A DNA stretch of 64,000 nucleotides from Candidatus Rokuibacteriota bacterium (lineage in GTDB: Bacteria; Methylomirabilota; Methylomirabilia; Rokubacteriales; CSP1-6), in the NCBI GenBank assembly GCA_003220435.1, contig QHSL01000061.1, positions 1 through 64,000 on the forward strand. The letters are read 5' to 3'. The position numbers and the translations under genes were made by a program. Numbering within the stretch: position 1 is the first letter of the stretch; each line of letters starts with the position of its first letter. The notes below the pieces were generated by a model, which was not told where the DNA came from, did no database searches, and was given only the letters and a program-made list of their open reading frames with translations. Below are positions 15,209 through 24,696 of the stretch, in pieces.

Positions 15209-16770
15209 CGGCGTCGGCGGGCTCTACGGGCTTGCCCTCGCGTAGTCTGGCCGCCCTGGTCGCGCTGGCGTGGCTCCTGCTCGTCCCTGCGCGCCCGCTC
15301 CACGCAGCGCCCGAAGGGGTCATGACGTGGGGGGTGCACGTGTCCCTGGCTGCCCGGTGGCTCGACCCGGCGGAGACCGAAGGGACCATCATTCCGTTCA
15401 TGGTGCTCTACGCGCTTCACGATGCGCTGGTGAAGCCGATGCCGGGTGGTCTCAGCACGCCGAGCCTGGCCGAATCGTGGACGCTGTCGAAGGACAATCT
15501 CACCTACGAGTTCGTCCTCAGGAAGGGCGCCAGGTTCCACAACGGCGAGCCCGTGACCGCCGAGGACGTCAAGTTCTCGTTCGAGCGGTACCGGGGCGGC
15601 GGCGCCAAGCTGATCAAGGAGAGAGTTCGAGAGGTGCAGATCGTGGACCCGGGGCGCGTGCGGTTCCTCCTCAAGGAACCCTGGCCCGATTTCCTGACGT
15701 ACTATGGCACGACGGCGTCGAGTGTGGGCTGGATCGTCCCCCGGAAATACGTCGAGCGGGTGGGCGACGACGGCTTCAAGAAGGCGCCCGTCGGCGCGGG
15801 CCCGTACCGGTTCGTCTCGTTCAATCCCGGCGTGGAGCTGGTGGCCGAGGCGTTCGAGGGCTACTGGCGGAAGGAGCCTCAGGTCAAGCGGCTCGTGTTC
15901 AAGGTCATGCCCGACGACACGACGCGCAGTGCCGCGCTCAAGAAGGGCGACGTCGACGTCATCTTCCAGGTGAACGGGCCCGTCGCCCAGGACCTGCAAC
16001 GGACTCCGCACGTGCGGATCGTATCGAGAGCGGGCGGCAACGGCGTCTTCTGGCTCGATCTGCCCGACCAGTGGGACCCGAAGTCGCCGTGGCACGACAA
16101 GCGCGTCCGGCAGGCGGCGAGCCTGGCGCTCGATCGCCAGGCCGTGAATCAGGCCGAGTCGCTCGGCACCTCGCGTCTGAGCGGCTCGATCGTTCCCCGG
16201 TCCTTCGAGTTCGCGGTCCCGTTCGATCCACCCCCGTACGATCCGGGCAAGGCCAGACAGCTTCTGGCCGAGGCCGGCTATCCGAGCGGCTTCGACGCCG
16301 GAGACTTCTATCCGTATCCGCCGTTGTATGCCATGGGCGAGGCGCTGGCCAGCTACCTCGGTGCCGTCGGGATCCGCACCCGCATCCGCACGATGGAGCG
16401 AGCGGCGTTCCTGACCGCCTGGCGCGACAAGAGGCTCAAAGGCGTTGTCATGGGGCTCAACGGCTCCGGCGGGAACGCGGCGACGAGGCTCGAGGCCTAC
16501 GTGACCACGACCGGCATCTACGCATACGGCGTGCTCCCGGAAGTGGAGGACCTGTTCCAGCGCCAGGCCCGTGAGATCGATCGAGCGAAGCGCGAGGCGC
16601 TGCTCCATCAAATCCAGCGCGTCTTGCACGAGCGCGTCATCCACGTGCCCATCTACGAGCTGAGCCCCATGGCGGGAATCTCTGCGCGCGTCGAGCAGGC
16701 CGGTATCGGTCTGATTCCGGGACACCCGTACTCGGCGCCGTACGAAGACCTCCAGCTGAAGAAGCCATGA
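15160..16770 (+). CDS. ABC transporter substrate-binding protein, peptide/nickel (DppA, SBP_bac_5) type
   Basis: A 536-residue periplasmic binding protein. ATG at 15160, inside the 3' end of the preceding gene, gives a long n-region then LAALVALAWLLLVPARPLHA. Family features: LAESWTLSKDNLTYEFVLRK, RFHNGEPVTAEDVKFSFERY, PVGAGPYRFVSFNPGVELV and VRQAASLALDRQAVNQAESL. It is a close paralogue of the product at 41837, sharing the spacing of almost every motif. No Dpp permease or ATPase is adjacent, so the transporter partner is encoded elsewhere or the protein acts as a scavenger/sensor. Confidence 0.85.
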   Translation: MAKRVRGPGCPTPVPLTASAGSTGLPSRSLAALVALAWLLLVPARPLHAAPEGVMTWGVHVSLAARWLDPAETEGTIIPFMVLYALHDALVKPMPGGLSTPSLAESWTLSKDNLTYEFVLRKGARFHNGEPVTAEDVKFSFERYRGGGAKLIKERVREVQIVDPGRVRFLLKEPWPDFLTYYGTTASSVGWIVPRKYVERVGDDGFKKAPVGAGPYRFVSFNPGVELVAEAFEGYWRKEPQVKRLVFKVMPDDTTRSAALKKGDVDVIFQVNGPVAQDLQRTPHVRIVSRAGGNGVFWLDLPDQWDPKSPWHDKRVRQAASLALDRQAVNQAESLGTSRLSGSIVPRSFEFAVPFDPPPYDPGKARQLLAEAGYPSGFDAGDFYPYPPLYAMGEALASYLGAVGIRTRIRTMERAAFLTAWRDKRLKGVVMGLNGSGGNAATRLEAYVTTTGIYAYGVLPEVEDLFQRQAREIDRAKREALLHQIQRVLHERVIHVPIYELSPMAGISARVEQAGIGLIPGHPYSAPYEDLQLKKP

Positions 16771-16798
16771 CGTCGCGCGTCCGCATAGAGGAGATCCC

Positions 16799-18562
16799 AT
16801 GAGCTGGAACGGCGAGATCGTGATCGATCTGGATTCGCACGTCGTCGAGCGCGCCGATCGCTTCTACCAGGACTACATCGACCCGAGCTACCGGGAGGCC
16901 TATCAGCAGCTGTGTGACGGCGTCGCTCAGCAGGCGAAGGCCGGGCATCGGTACTCGCTCTTCGGCAGTCGCACGTCCGTCATCGAGCAGATCGAGACGG
17001 GCCGGCCGCTGGGCACCCGCGACACGTTCGGCCTGACGCGGCGGTCCGGCATGGAAGGCGGTCGCAAGGCGTTCCCGCCGGGCCGGGTCGACGCGCTGCC
17101 GCCGATCAGGCCCGAGGCGAGCTGGGACGTGAAGGTCCGCATCGAGGACATGGACCGGGCGATGGTCGACGTCGGAGTCCTCTATCCCACCCACGTCTCG
17201 AGCTACTGCGCGCTCCGCGACGGCGGCTTCGAGAACGCGCTGTACCGCGCCTACCACCGCTGGGTCGCCGATTTCTGCGCCCAGGCGCCGAAGCGACTGA
17301 AGTGGACTCTGGTGGCGAACATGCGCGACGTGGCGGCGGGCGTCGCGGAGGTCAAGCACTGGGCCCGCGATCCCAATCTCGCCGGCATCTACGTCTCGCC
17401 GCAGGCTCCCGACGGGAAGCTGCTCGACAACCCCGACCTCTATCCGCTGTACGAGGTCGCGCAGGACCTCGAGCTCCCGTTGCTGGCCCACGGGGGCACC
17501 GCGCGGCCGCCCTATGCGCCGGGGACGTTCGATCTCGACGGCGCGTGGTTCCTCTTCCACAGCTTTGGGAATCCCTGGGCGGGGATGGCGGCGCTGGGCG
17601 CGCTCATCGGCGGCGGGATCTTCGAGATGTTCCGCGAGCTGCGGGTCGCGATCATCGAGACCGGCGGCGGCTGGCTTCCGCTCGCGATGGATCGGCTGGA
17701 CACGCACTACCTGATGTCCCCGGGCCACGTGCCGAACCTCAAGCGCCTGCCGCGCGACGTGCTCGCCGAAGGCCGCTACTTCCACGCGATCGACACGTGG
17801 GAGCGGTCGGTCGAGTTCTGCGTTCAGGAGCTGCCACCGACTGGCCGCACGCGGACACGGCGTGGCCGGAGAGCGTGCAGCAGATCACCGGTCGCCACCG
17901 AGTGCGTCCAGTTCGGGGGCTACATCGCGCGCGCGGTCTCGTTTCCCGTGATCCTCGACGGCGACACCGGTCACGGTGGCCCGCCCGCGGTGCGCCGGCT
18001 CGTTCACGAGTGCATCCGCGCCGGTCTGGCCGGCATTCGCATCGACGACCAACCGATCGAGGGCAAGCGCAGCACCCAATCGCTTGGCATCGAGGTGGTC
18101 TCGCGGGACGCGGCCGTGGAGCGTTATCAGGTGGCCGTGCGCGCGCGCGATGAGCTCGATTCGAGCTTCGTGATCATGGCCCAGTGCTACGCGCGTGACG
18201 CCGTCAACGGCGGCATGGGCGAGCTCCTCGAGCGATTGAATCTGTACCTGACGCACGGGTGTGCCGATTGGGTGCAGTTCGAGTCGCCGCATTCGGTCGA
18301 CGAAGTCCGGCAGGCGCGCGCTGCGGTGTCGGGCACGCTCTCCGTCATGCAGGGCAAGCTGCCGAAGCCGTTGACCCTGTCGGAGCATTTCGCCCTCGGG
18401 CTGCGCGTCGCCTGGTACACGTTCCTGCCCGACCAGGTTCTGAAAGCGACGAGCTGGGACTTTCTTCGAGAATTCAAGGCGCGGGACATCGACGCCTGGA
18501 TTGATTTCCGGGCCAAGCACGACGGCAACCCGTACCTCCGAACTCGGCCATCGAGTCCGTAG
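16799..18562 (+). pseudogene. Amidohydrolase joined to an isocitrate-lyase/PEP-mutase-type fragment (deletion fusion)
   Basis: The open frame codes 587 residues but is a join of two genes. Residues 1-345 are a metal-dependent amidohydrolase (PF04909 type: IVIDLDSHVVERADRF, LLAHGGTARPPYAPG, VAIIETGGGWLPLAMDRL). At 17835 the frame breaks. The expected amidohydrolase ending, TDWPHADTAWPESVQQITGR, is present at 17836-17895 but in another frame. From about 17897 the original frame enters the interior of an isocitrate-lyase superfamily enzyme (TECVQFGGYIARAVSFPVIL, DGDTGHGG, IRIDDQ), whose first 80 or so residues are missing. The product is unlikely to be active as two enzymes. Either two deletions happened in the genome or the assembly is collapsed here. 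Confidence 0.75.
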
Positions 18563-18602
18563 GGGCTCCCGCAACGTCCGGGCTTTCAAGGAGGCGCCGC
18601 CC

Positions 18603-19775
18603 ATGACTCTCGTCCGACTGCTTCTCGCCCTCACGATCGCGATTGCGCTGGCCTGGTGTCCTGCTTCGTCCCTCGCCGATCTCATGATCGTCGGCAACGA
18701 CGAAAAAGTCGTCTTCGACGCCGAGGGCAACCGGGCCTTCGTGGCCCCCGGCAAGGACACGATCTCCATCGTGGACATCACCAACCGCGAGGCGCCGAGG
18801 ATCGTCATCAGCTTTCCGTTGATGAACTCGATCTTCGGCCCGCCGGTCAACCTCGCCATCACCCCGGATGAGCGGCTGGCGCTCGTGGCGAACTCGGTGG
18901 ACTGGATCCAGGACGGTGCGAGCTGGAAGCCAGGGCCCGACACCAAGCTCTACGTCTTCGATCTGAAATCGAACCCGCCCAGCCACATCGGGACCGTCGA
19001 GGTCGGCAAGCAGCCGTCGGGGCTCGCGATCAACCGGGCGGGGAACCTGGCGCTCGTGGCCAACCGCGCGGACAAGTCGATCAGCGTGCTGTCCATCCAG
19101 GGCAACAGCGTCAAGCTCGTCGACACGGTGACGATGGGTGATGAGGTGGCCTCGGTGGCCATCACGCCCGACGGCAAGCGGGCGCTCGCCACCAAGTTCC
19201 CGGCGCACAAGATCGCGCTGCTCTCGATCGACGGCCAGAAAGTCACTTACACCAAGCACGACATGCCGGTCGGCCTCTGGCCCTACAACATCGACATCAC
19301 GCCCGACGGCAAGATCGGGATCAGCGCCGACAACGGCAACTCCGGCGCACCCGACGGTCATATCGACACCGTCAGCATCATCGATCTCGAGCACCAGCCG
19401 CCCCGCGTGATCGACCGCGTCGTGGTCGGTGACGCGCCCGAGGGCTTCGCGATCAGCCCGAAGGGCGACGTGGCGGTGGCCGTGCTGCTGGGCGGCGCCA
19501 GCGTCGCCAAGAACGCGTGGTTCAACACCAGGCGAAACGGCAGTCTGGCCGTGCTCAAGATCGATGGCAAGAAGGTCACCAAGGTCGGCGAGGTCGAAGT
19601 GGGCGGCCTGCCGGAGGGCGTGGTCTTCAGCCCCGACGGGAAGTATCTGTACGTCGGTAACTACACCGATCGCGACGTCTCCATCCTCAAAGTCGACGGG
19701 ACGAGGATCACCGACACCGGCAAGAAGCTCAAGCTGCCGGGCCAGCCTGCTTCGATGCGCGGGCGGGCTCAGTAG
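18603..19775 (+). CDS. Secreted YVTN beta-propeller protein
   Basis: A 390-residue exported propeller. ATG at 18603 follows AAGGAGG. The signal peptide is VRLLLALTIAIALAWCPASS, processed near SLA. Blades read FDAEGNRAFVAPGKDTISIV, LAITPDERLALVANSVDW, LAINRAGNLALVANRADKSI, VAITPDGKRALATKFPAHKI and VVFSPDGKYLYVGNYTDRDV. Such YncE-like proteins bind metals or partners in the periplasm; no catalytic residues are known. It follows the fused amidohydrolase gene by 40 bp. Confidence 0.8.
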   Translation: MTLVRLLLALTIAIALAWCPASSLADLMIVGNDEKVVFDAEGNRAFVAPGKDTISIVDITNREAPRIVISFPLMNSIFGPPVNLAITPDERLALVANSVDWIQDGASWKPGPDTKLYVFDLKSNPPSHIGTVEVGKQPSGLAINRAGNLALVANRADKSISVLSIQGNSVKLVDTVTMGDEVASVAITPDGKRALATKFPAHKIALLSIDGQKVTYTKHDMPVGLWPYNIDITPDGKIGISADNGNSGAPDGHIDTVSIIDLEHQPPRVIDRVVVGDAPEGFAISPKGDVAVAVLLGGASVAKNAWFNTRRNGSLAVLKIDGKKVTKVGEVEVGGLPEGVVFSPDGKYLYVGNYTDRDVSILKVDGTRITDTGKKLKLPGQPASMRGRAQ

Positions 19776-19791
19776 GAGGACGGCTCTCCCG

Positions 19792-20595
19792 GTGACGCCG
19801 CCGCTGCATCGCGCCTTCCTGGAGCGCGCGCTCCCGCTGTTCCAGGCCGACGCGCGCCTCGCCGGGTTGGCGGTCGGAGGCTCGTTCATCACCGGCGCAA
19901 TGGACGAGCACTCCGACCTCGACCTCGTCGTCGTCTCGCCTCCCGAGACGTCGCGCGACGTGCTGCGGGACGGATCGGACATCGCGCAGCGGCTCGGACC
20001 TCTGCTGGCCGCCTTTCCCGGAGACCACGTTGGCGAGCCGCGGCTCCTCATCTGTCTTTATGGGCCGCCGCTCCTCCTCCACGTGGATCTGAAGTTCATA
20101 TCCACCGACGAGCTCTCGCGCCGGGTCGAGGATCCGACGATTCTCTGGGATCGCGACGGCGCTCTCCGTTCCGTGCTGTCCACGTCGACGGCGGAGTATC
20201 CGCGGCCGCGGTTCCAGTGGATCGAGGACCGGTTCTGGGTGTGGGTGCACTCCATCGCGGTCAAGATCCGCTGCGGCGAGCTGTTCGAGGCGATCGACGG
20301 CTTGGCGTTCGTCCGGGCCCGCGTGCTCGGCCCCCTCGCCCTGCACCAGGCGGGCGCCCAGCCCAACGGCGTCCGCCGCGTCGAGCAGCGGGTGGCGACG
20401 CGCGTTTCGGCGCTGCGATCGACCCTGTCGCTCCACGACCCCGAGTCGTGTCGGGACGCGCTCGTGGCCACGGTAGCGCTCTACGCCGAGCTGCGCGAGC
20501 AGCTCGGTCCGCCGATCCTGGTCCGCCGGTCCGGGGCCGAGCACGCCGTCCGGAGCTACCTCGCCCGTGCCGACGGGAACGGCGGCGCCTCGTGA
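19792..20595 (+). CDS. Nucleotidyltransferase-domain protein
   Basis: A 267-residue protein of the DNA polymerase beta nucleotidyltransferase superfamily. The motif [20 protein letters not shown] gives the GS dipeptide and two catalytic Asp (DxD); a third acid lies in [10 protein letters not shown]. The C-terminal half is helical ([20 protein letters not shown]), as in aminoglycoside adenylyltransferase-like proteins, so the substrate might be a small molecule or a protein. GTG start at 19792 with AGGAGGA upstream. The stop overlaps the next start (GTGA), indicating an operon with the truncated GDPD gene. Confidence 0.7.
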   Translation: MTPPLHRAFLERALPLFQADARLAGLAVGGSFITGAMDEHSDLDLVVVSPPETSRDVLRDGSDIAQRLGPLLAAFPGDHVGEPRLLICLYGPPLLLHVDLKFISTDELSRRVEDPTILWDRDGALRSVLSTSTAEYPRPRFQWIEDRFWVWVHSIAVKIRCGELFEAIDGLAFVRARVLGPLALHQAGAQPNGVRRVEQRVATRVSALRSTLSLHDPESCRDALVATVALYAELREQLGPPILVRRSGAEHAVRSYLARADGNGGAS

Positions 20596-20790
20596 CTCGC
20601 CCGGACTTCTTGGTTATTGCTCATCGGGGAGCCTCGTCCTACGCTCCCGAGAACACGCTGGCCGCGTTCGATCTGGCCATCCAGATGGGCGTGAGTCACA
20701 TCGAGCTCGACGTCCACGCCACACGTGACGGCCAGATCGTGGTGATTCACGACGACACCGTCGACCGCACGACGAACGGCTCTGGTCACG
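20592..20790 (+). pseudogene. Glycerophosphodiester phosphodiesterase, 5' fragment
   Basis: Only about 66 residues remain of a family that normally has 230-250. They are a perfect GDPD N terminus: [20 protein letters not shown] (catalytic HRG and ENT), [20 protein letters not shown] and [11 protein letters not shown]. Directly after GSGH the sequence becomes the interior of a membrane transporter in another frame. The catalytic His/Glu/Asp set is present but the barrel is not. The start overlaps the stop of the nucleotidyltransferase gene. Truncation by deletion or by misassembly at about 20788. Confidence 0.75.
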
Positions 20791-21612
20791 CCTCCCGATC
20801 GCATCGGCCTTGGCCAGGGCGTGTCGTTCTCGGGCCCGGGCCTCGGTCTCACCTTCGGTCTCGTCATCGGCGGCCTGCTGGTGGAGGTGCTGCCCTGGCG
20901 GACCGTGGTCATGCTCTTCGGGATCGGCCCCATCGTGGCCGCGCTCCTCATCGTCCGCTATGTGCCGGCGGCGGCCCCATCGACCGCGCGCGTGCCGCTC
21001 AGCCGGCGCCTCCGACGTCTCTTCTCCAACGGACCTCTCTGCGTGTTGGGGCTCGTGAGCTTCTGCGCCATCGCCGACCAGTTCGTCCTGGCGACCTGGG
21101 CGCCGCTGTTCTTCAACGAGGTGGGCGTGGCCGATCTCGGTCGCGCCGGCACCTACGCGGCGCTGCAGGGCGTCGCAGCCTCCCTGGGGATGGTTGTCAG
21201 CGGATGGGCTCACGACCGCCTCGTCAAGCGCGGCTACGGCTCGAAGACCGCGATCGTGGCCGGGCTCACCGGGCTGGCGGTGTCGATGCTCGCGATGGCC
21301 GCGGCCATCACCCAACGATCGATCCCGGGCCTGGCCGTGGTGCTGTTCCTGGCCGCCTTCTTCTGTTGGTCGATCTGGGGCGCGGTCTACGCGCTGTTGG
21401 CGCGGCTCGTCCGCGAAGACGAGCTGGGCACGGCCTTCGGGTTCTCGAACAGCATCAGCTTCGTCGGCGCCGTCGTCGCCCCGACCGCGACCGGCTGGGC
21501 GCGCGACCTCACGGGCTCCTTCAGTGCCGGGTGCGTGCTCGCCGCGATGCTCGCCGGCGCCGGCGTACTACTCACGTTCGCGGTCCGCGTCCCACCGCGA
21601 GCGGCGGCCTAG
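20791..21612 (+). pseudogene. MFS transporter, 5'-truncated
   Basis: The C-terminal two thirds (about 273 residues) of a major facilitator superfamily protein. The frame enters at [17 protein letters not shown], which is the family's cytoplasmic loop before helix 5 ([15 protein letters not shown]). It then runs through seven to eight membrane spans, such as [40 protein letters not shown] and [20 protein letters not shown]. The first four helices are missing and no good start codon with a ribosome site exists at the join. GTG at 20821 would give 263 residues, but a functional transporter is unlikely. Confidence 0.75.
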
Positions 21613-21656
21613 GTGGGCCGAGCTGGAGCTTCTGTATACTTTGTGTTGTGGAGCGT

Positions 21657-22046
21657 ATGGCTCATCCCGGGCGGGTGATGATGCAGCACGTGCTCGGCGG
21701 CGGCATCGCGGTGGTGCTGCTGACGTCGTCGGCGTCCGATGCCGCGGCGAACGACATCGAGCGTCTCGCCATGAGTCGCGTGCGACTGACGACCGAGGCC
21801 GTCGCGACCAAGGGATGCACGAAGCTGGGGTGGGTGAACGACGATTCCGCCAAGGACCTGCGCCGAAAGATCGTCAGGTCCGGAGGCGATACCGGGCTGA
21901 TCACGTTCGGGGTCGGCGACGACATGTCGCAAATCTACGCGCAGGTGTATCGTTGCCCGCACGCCCCGAGCACCGCTGCGCCGCCCCCACCCCCGCCGCC
22001 CCCACCCCCGCCGCCCCCGGGCCCGCCGCCAGGCCCCACGCGATAA
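21657..22046 (+). CDS. Small exported protein with polyproline tail
   Basis: A 129-residue protein. A signal peptide ([20 protein letters not shown]) is followed by a compact domain, [20 protein letters not shown] and [20 protein letters not shown], ending in RC. The CTKLG...C layout recalls DUF4156/RcsF-like envelope lipoproteins, though here it is a plain signal peptide. The tail is 13 consecutive Pro, then GPPPGP, coded by repeats of CCGCCCCCACCC. A TATACT box 20 bp upstream of the ATG (21635-21640) may be its -10. Function unknown. Confidence 0.6.
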   Translation: MAHPGRVMMQHVLGGGIAVVLLTSSASDAAANDIERLAMSRVRLTTEAVATKGCTKLGWVNDDSAKDLRRKIVRSGGDTGLITFGVGDDMSQIYAQVYRCPHAPSTAAPPPPPPPPPPPPPGPPPGPTR

Positions 22047-22074
22047 CCAGCACGGCCTCAAGGTAGGCGTTGGC

Positions 22075-22902
22075 CTACGGCGCCTCAATCTTCACCGGCG
22101 GTGCGACTGGCGGGACCGGCGTGAACGAGACGAGAAGCTTGCCGATGTGCGTGTCGCTGTTGAAAAGCCCAACCGCCGAGATCCGCCGGTGCTCGGCCTC
22201 GGCCACCTTGCCGACGCCGTCGGCATAGAACGTGTAGAGCGTGTCCCGGACCGACACGACCGCGAAGATGTCGATGCGGTACTCGGTCCTGATGAGGGTC
22301 GCGCGAAACGTCCCCGCGGGCGTCCGAACCTGATAAACGCCGGCGTACACCGTCGTCGCCCTGATCCGCCCGCCATACCACCTCACCGATGGATCCTTCG
22401 AGCTATACACCTCCATGCGACCGTCGAACGCTCGGCTCTCGCCGGGCCGGAGACCCGCGAGCAAATAGCTCAACGGCGGCTCGAAGTGCACGAGAGCGCT
22501 GTGAGCGTGCGCGACCTGGCTGGGCAGGACCAGGCTGCCCTCGGCGGTCTGGCGTAGATAGAGCGTGTAATCCTGGCCGACGGTGCGCTTCCAGCTCTCT
22601 CCCCGCGTGGTCGTGTCGATCGGCTCCAGGCTCTCGTGCTCGGTCTGGCCCTTGCGCGAGCCGGTCATCACCCGGTACCGCCATTCGCCCGGCTCCCAGC
22701 GGGCGACCCGGATCGGGTCGTTCAGCGGCGGCGCCGACTCGGGTGCGCCGACGACGTCATCACCGAGAACCCGGAGCACCTCGTTTCCCGCCAGGCTCGG
22801 CGCGATGTCCTGGGCGTCCGTCTCCGTCGGAGACGTGCTCCTCAAGATGCTCGACGCCAGAACGATCGCGCCGCCGACCAGGGCCATCCGTAGCACGCGC
22901 AT
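22075..22902 (-). CDS. Exported protein of unknown function, DUF3108-like
   Basis: A 275-residue protein with a signal peptide (ALVGGAIVLASSILRS). The central and C-terminal parts are beta-rich: EWRYRVMTGSRKGQTEHE, YGGRIRATTVYAGVYQVRTP, AGTFRATLIRTEYRIDIF and RDTLYTFYADGVGKVAEAEH. The TPAGTF...FYADGVGxV pattern is shared with DUF3108-type periplasmic proteins that measure or bind lipidic material, but the match is by eye. It converges with the polyproline gene (28-bp gap). Confidence 0.6.
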   Translation of the reverse strand: MRVLRMALVGGAIVLASSILRSTSPTETDAQDIAPSLAGNEVLRVLGDDVVGAPESAPPLNDPIRVARWEPGEWRYRVMTGSRKGQTEHESLEPIDTTTRGESWKRTVGQDYTLYLRQTAEGSLVLPSQVAHAHSALVHFEPPLSYLLAGLRPGESRAFDGRMEVYSSKDPSVRWYGGRIRATTVYAGVYQVRTPAGTFRATLIRTEYRIDIFAVVSVRDTLYTFYADGVGKVAEAEHRRISAVGLFNSDTHIGKLLVSFTPVPPVAPPVKIEAP

Positions 22903-22980
22903 AGCGAGCCATGATACCCAAGCCCCCGGTGTCGCGACGGCTCACCGTCAGTGGGGAACGGCGCTGAGGCTGGAGGGACG

Positions 22981-23003
22981 CGGAGGGCCCTAGCGGCCCT
23001 CCG
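22981..23003 (-). terminator. Hairpin after the BON/hypothetical operon
   Basis: Perfect 9-bp stem (CGGAGGGCC / GGCCCTCCG) with a 5-nt loop, 3 bp downstream of the stop of the minus-strand gene ending at 23007. It has no U-tract on the minus strand, so it would act as a GC-rich terminator or 3' stabiliser. Confidence 0.5.
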
Positions 23004-23006
23004 TGC

Positions 23007-23621
23007 TCAATCGCCTCTGGAGGTGGTCCTCTGGTCGCTGCTGCCCGTCGCGCGGCGCCACTGCCAGATCTCGAACTCGCGCTTGAAGCGGCGCAGAATT
23101 CGGCGTCCGCCCGGGCCGGTCGCCAGCACCACGCTCGAGCCGAGGGGTGCGACGGGCACCGCCGGGCGTGGCGGCGCGGCGGTGGGGATCAGTGTGGGCG
23201 CGACGGGCGCGGGAGCCACTGACACCTCGGCGACCTCGCGAGGCGGTGACGGGCCCGCGGCGACGGCCAAGGGGCGCCGGAAGAAGTGTCCCGCATCGCG
23301 CTCGGTGCTCGGGGCGACGCCGATGTCTTCCAGGTAGCGCCGCATCGGATCCGGGTTGCCGTGGACGTAGGCGTCGACGAGGGAGAGGGCCACCGCGCGG
23401 TGCAGGCTGGCGCTCGGTTCGTCGGCGACCCGGCGGCCCAGCACCTTGAGACGCCCGGTCACGCGATGGCGCAGGTTGACGTGAAAGCTCTGGGAGCCCA
23501 CCGCCCAGTGGCTCGGGTCGAGGGGATCGACCGCTGAGCAGTCGCTGACGATCTTCCAGGCCGGGCCGAACTCCCCGAGGGCCTGGGCGAGCGCGTTCTG
23601 GAGGTCCGCCTGAGCCAGCAT
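23007..23621 (-). CDS. Hypothetical protein, two-part, proline/alanine linker
   Basis: A 204-residue soluble protein I do not recognise. The first 90 residues look folded (LQNALAQALGEFGPAWKIVS, HWAVGSQSFHVNLRHRVTGR, AVALSLVDAYVHGNPDP), the middle is a low-complexity Pro/Ala/Val linker, and the end is basic (RRILRRFKREFEIWQWRR). It lacks a signal peptide. It follows the BON gene by 8 bp in the same operon. Confidence 0.55.
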   Translation of the reverse strand: MLAQADLQNALAQALGEFGPAWKIVSDCSAVDPLDPSHWAVGSQSFHVNLRHRVTGRLKVLGRRVADEPSASLHRAVALSLVDAYVHGNPDPMRRYLEDIGVAPSTERDAGHFFRRPLAVAAGPSPPREVAEVSVAPAPVAPTLIPTAAPPRPAVPVAPLGSSVVLATGPGGRRILRRFKREFEIWQWRRATGSSDQRTTSRGD

Positions 23622-23629
23622 GCCGTCGA

Positions 23630-24154
23630 TTAGCTCTTCTGGGCGAGCTCGTTCCTTACGGCTTTGACGCCGGGAACCCCGCGCGTCACGTCGGCGGCGC
23701 GGGTCTTGAGCTTCGGATCGGCGATCTTGCCCATCAGGGTGACCACGCTGTTGTCGGCACGCACCTCGATGCCGGCATCCTTGAGCCGGTCGTCCTTGTC
23801 GAGGCGCACCTTGACCGCCTTCTCGAGCTCGCCGTCCTTGGCGTCGACCGACTTCCGCAGATCTTCGGGCACGACCTGGAGGGCGTTGCTGACGGAGGTC
23901 GTGCCGGCGATCCCGCGGGCGATCTCTTCCGCTGCGGTCCGTTCCTCAGTGGTCGCCACCTTGCCACGCAGGATGACGACGCCGTCCTGCGTCTCGACCT
24001 TGACGCGCCGGGCTTTCACGCGGTCGTCCTTGACCATGGCCATCTTCGTCTTGGTCGTGACCCACGAGTCCTTCATCTCGCCGGCACCGGACGTCGCGGG
24101 CGACAGAGCGAGCGTGGTTGCGATCGCAGCGAGAACCACAAGTCCCCGTCTCAT
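23630..24154 (-). CDS. Periplasmic protein with two BON domains
   Basis: A 174-residue OsmY-like protein that should bind or stabilise the inner face of the outer membrane under stress. Signal peptide RRGLVVLAAIATTLALSPA; then two BON domains of about 65 residues: VKVETQDGVVILRGKVATTE with GTTSVSNALQVV, and IEVRADNSVVTLMGKIADPK with GVKAVRNELAQ. ATG at 24154 is preceded by AAGGAGC. It is first in an operon with the hypothetical gene at 23007. Confidence 0.85.
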   Translation of the reverse strand: MRRGLVVLAAIATTLALSPATSGAGEMKDSWVTTKTKMAMVKDDRVKARRVKVETQDGVVILRGKVATTEERTAAEEIARGIAGTTSVSNALQVVPEDLRKSVDAKDGELEKAVKVRLDKDDRLKDAGIEVRADNSVVTLMGKIADPKLKTRAADVTRGVPGVKAVRNELAQKS

Positions 24155-24480
24155 ATGGCGGCTCCTTCCTTCGAGCTCAGGGCATGGTGTATCCGCCCTA
24201 CATTCAGCATGGCCGGTGCCACCGGCCCGCCGGGCCCCAAAACGCCGCAATATCCGATCCCTAACCGCGGATCATCTTAGTCAGACTGGCAACTCTGTGC
24301 AACACGGGCAGCACAAATGTGCCATCATAGTGGGCGTCTGGACTGGTCGCTGGTTCATCGCGGACCCCTTCCTTACCAGACCACGATTTCTGGCGCCCTC
24401 TTCCGCGTTCCAGGGGGTGTCGTCAACGGTGGGAGATCGTTCCCCGGGGGGGAGTGTCCAATGACCGGCGCGAGTCCACG
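24155..24480. other. Divergent intergenic region
   Basis: About 326 bp between the BON gene (minus) and the small gene before rpsU (plus). It must contain both promoters. No protein-like frame is convincing and I could not assign -35/-10 boxes with confidence. Confidence 0.4.
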
Positions 24481-24696
24481 ATGCAAGTCATAGCGTTCTC
24501 GAACCCGCGGCAGCCGCACTGGCGCTGGCGCATCGTCAACTACGCGGGCGAGGTCGTCGAGGAATCGAGCGAAACCTTCGGGACGATCGCCAGCGCCGTG
24601 GCGCAGGGGACGAAACGGCTCGTGCAGATGAACGTCGTCGACAATTCCCAGCCGGTCCGCACCTTTCGATCGACCGCTCACTTGAGAGGGCGCTGA
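24481..24696 (+). CDS. Small hypothetical protein cotranscribed with rpsU
   Basis: A 71-residue protein (ATG at 24481) that reads MQVIAFSNPRQPHWRWRIVN, then AGEVVEESSETFGTIASAVA and ends HLRGR. It has a two-strand then helix layout and high Trp/Arg in the first 20 residues, compatible with a small RNA- or ribosome-associated protein. It is separated from the S21 start by no gap (stop 24694-24696, GTG at 24697), so the two are surely translated from one message. A start at 24454 is possible but less likely. No family recognised. Confidence 0.65.
   Translation: MQVIAFSNPRQPHWRWRIVNYAGEVVEESSETFGTIASAVAQGTKRLVQMNVVDNSQPVRTFRSTAHLRGR

Noticed and set aside
16799-18562. A natural bifunctional amidohydrolase-lyase
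   Set aside because: The missing amidohydrolase ending is found in a different frame right at the join, and the lyase lacks its N terminus, so a designed fusion is unlikely.
21981-22040. CCGCCCCCACCC repeats as a CRISPR or satellite repeat
   Set aside because: They code the polyproline tail of the small exported protein, in frame to its stop; no spacers exist.
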